Shown piece by piece: positions 63,730-64,000 of a stretch of DNA of 64,000 bases. Both the position numbers and the translations under genes were made by a program. Position 1 is the first letter of the stretch. Every line of letters begins with the position of its first letter. The DNA comes from CBDDGJ01 sp965227805 (GTDB lineage: Bacteria > Pseudomonadota > Alphaproteobacteria > RS24), in contig CBDDGJ010000003.1 in NCBI GenBank assembly GCA_965227805.1, positions 558,001 through 622,000 of the forward strand, given 5' to 3'. Under the pieces are notes generated by a model. That model was not told the DNA's origin and did no database searches. It saw nothing but the letters and a program-made list of their open reading frames with translations.

Positions 63730-63896
63730 CGAAAGCACAATTACTGTAAATGAACTGCCTGTGAAGGTTATCCGAAAGAAAATAAAGAACCTTCACTTGG
63801 CTGCCTACCCGCCTGATGGATGGGTCAGAATTACCGTTCCAGAAATTATTGATGATGAGGCCGTTAGATTAGCCGTTATATCAAAATTCGGGTGGA
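63719..63896 (+). pseudogene. N-terminal fragment of a YgjP-type (DUF45) metallopeptidase
   Basis: From GTG 63719 about 59 residues match the start of M48/DUF45 (YgjP-like) proteins: VKVIRKKIKNLHLAAYPPDG, then VRITVPEIIDDEAVRLAVIS and KFGWI. The zinc-binding HEXXH part is missing because the sequence runs into IS3 orfB-like DNA at about 63897; the frame then stops after a few foreign residues. Complete genes of this kind are often next to type I restriction genes. This is a dead remnant. Confidence 0.8.
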
Positions 63897-64000
63897 TTAT
63901 GGCGAGAAGAGGACTTAAAAGTTCCTAAACGCCATAAGAAGCGGGGTCGTTTATATTTGAATGATGGCTCTTGTAAGGTGATTATTGTTGATGAAGCCTC
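63897..64000 (+). mobile_element. IS3-family orfB internal fragment
   Basis: In the frame starting at 63897 the sequence reads LWREEDLKVPKRHKKRGRLY followed by LNDGSC, the conserved linker before the catalytic core of IS407-group OrfB proteins. It is a different lineage from the element at 2049-3251. After NDGSC (about 63972) the match appears to fade, so a further junction is possible. The window ends here. Confidence 0.7.

Overview
The window looks like a chromosomal segment of an alphaproteobacterium of moderate GC. The best guide is the right-hand housekeeping block, where leuS, lptE and holA are packed together behind a DUF3576 lipoprotein gene, an order common in Alphaproteobacteria; gyrB, a SCO1/SenC protein, YggS and a ThiE-like protein lie nearby. 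I cannot name a genus. No rRNA, intact tRNA or CRISPR array was found.

Layout. (1) 1-3325: debris built around an IS3-family element. It holds one complete copy (2049-3251), the 3' part of a second copy in opposite orientation (1-365) and a 65-bp left-end scar of a third (1097-1161). Between them are gene fragments that resemble the C-terminal tails of a toxin-type protein, each followed by a small candidate immunity gene. (2) 3581-18836: an aromatic-ring meta-cleavage locus. A leftward run encodes a sulfatase, an alpha/beta hydrolase, a HsaA-type flavin monooxygenase, an extradiol dioxygenase, a second hydrolase, a FAH-family protein, and MhpD, MhpF and MhpE, which carry the cleaved product to pyruvate and acetyl-CoA. 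A divergent LysR regulator and a perfect inverted repeat separate it from a rightward run: FAD hydroxylase, second extradiol dioxygenase, bile-acid:sodium symporter family (BASS) transporter, third hydrolase and GST. (3) 19079-28274: a mobile defence island with a type I restriction-modification system, hsdM-fic-hsdS-hsdR, whose HsdS carries TAEL spacer repeats, plus two tandem tyrosine recombinases.

(4) 28657-48559: a second catabolic island with SDR, hydrolase, P450, a chimeric ADC/FAD-oxidase remnant, FAD monooxygenase, MFS transporter, TetR and IclR regulators. These are followed by a long leftward operon of citrate-lyase-type lyase, class III CoA-transferase, two single-domain MaoC hydratases, SDR, GST, MmgE/PrpD, GMC oxidoreductase, aldehyde dehydrogenase, acyl-CoA dehydrogenase and an SCP2-like/hydrolase fusion. 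The logic is alcohol to aldehyde to acid to CoA ester, then hydration and retro-Claisen cleavage, like itaconate or mesaconate C5 dicarboxylate breakdown. (5) 48848-51274: a divergent AAA ATPase/Fic pair, then an acyl-CoA dehydrogenase. (6) 52647-63579: housekeeping genes ending in gyrB. (7) 63631-64000: a mosaic of a YgjP-type metallopeptidase fragment fused to an IS3 orfB fragment.

The most interesting parts are the sulfatase/BASS/HsaA-like locus, which suggests a sulfated, amphipathic or steroid-like substrate; the split MaoC pair in the CoA-thioester operon; and the IS-scrambled toxin-tail cassettes at the left edge.
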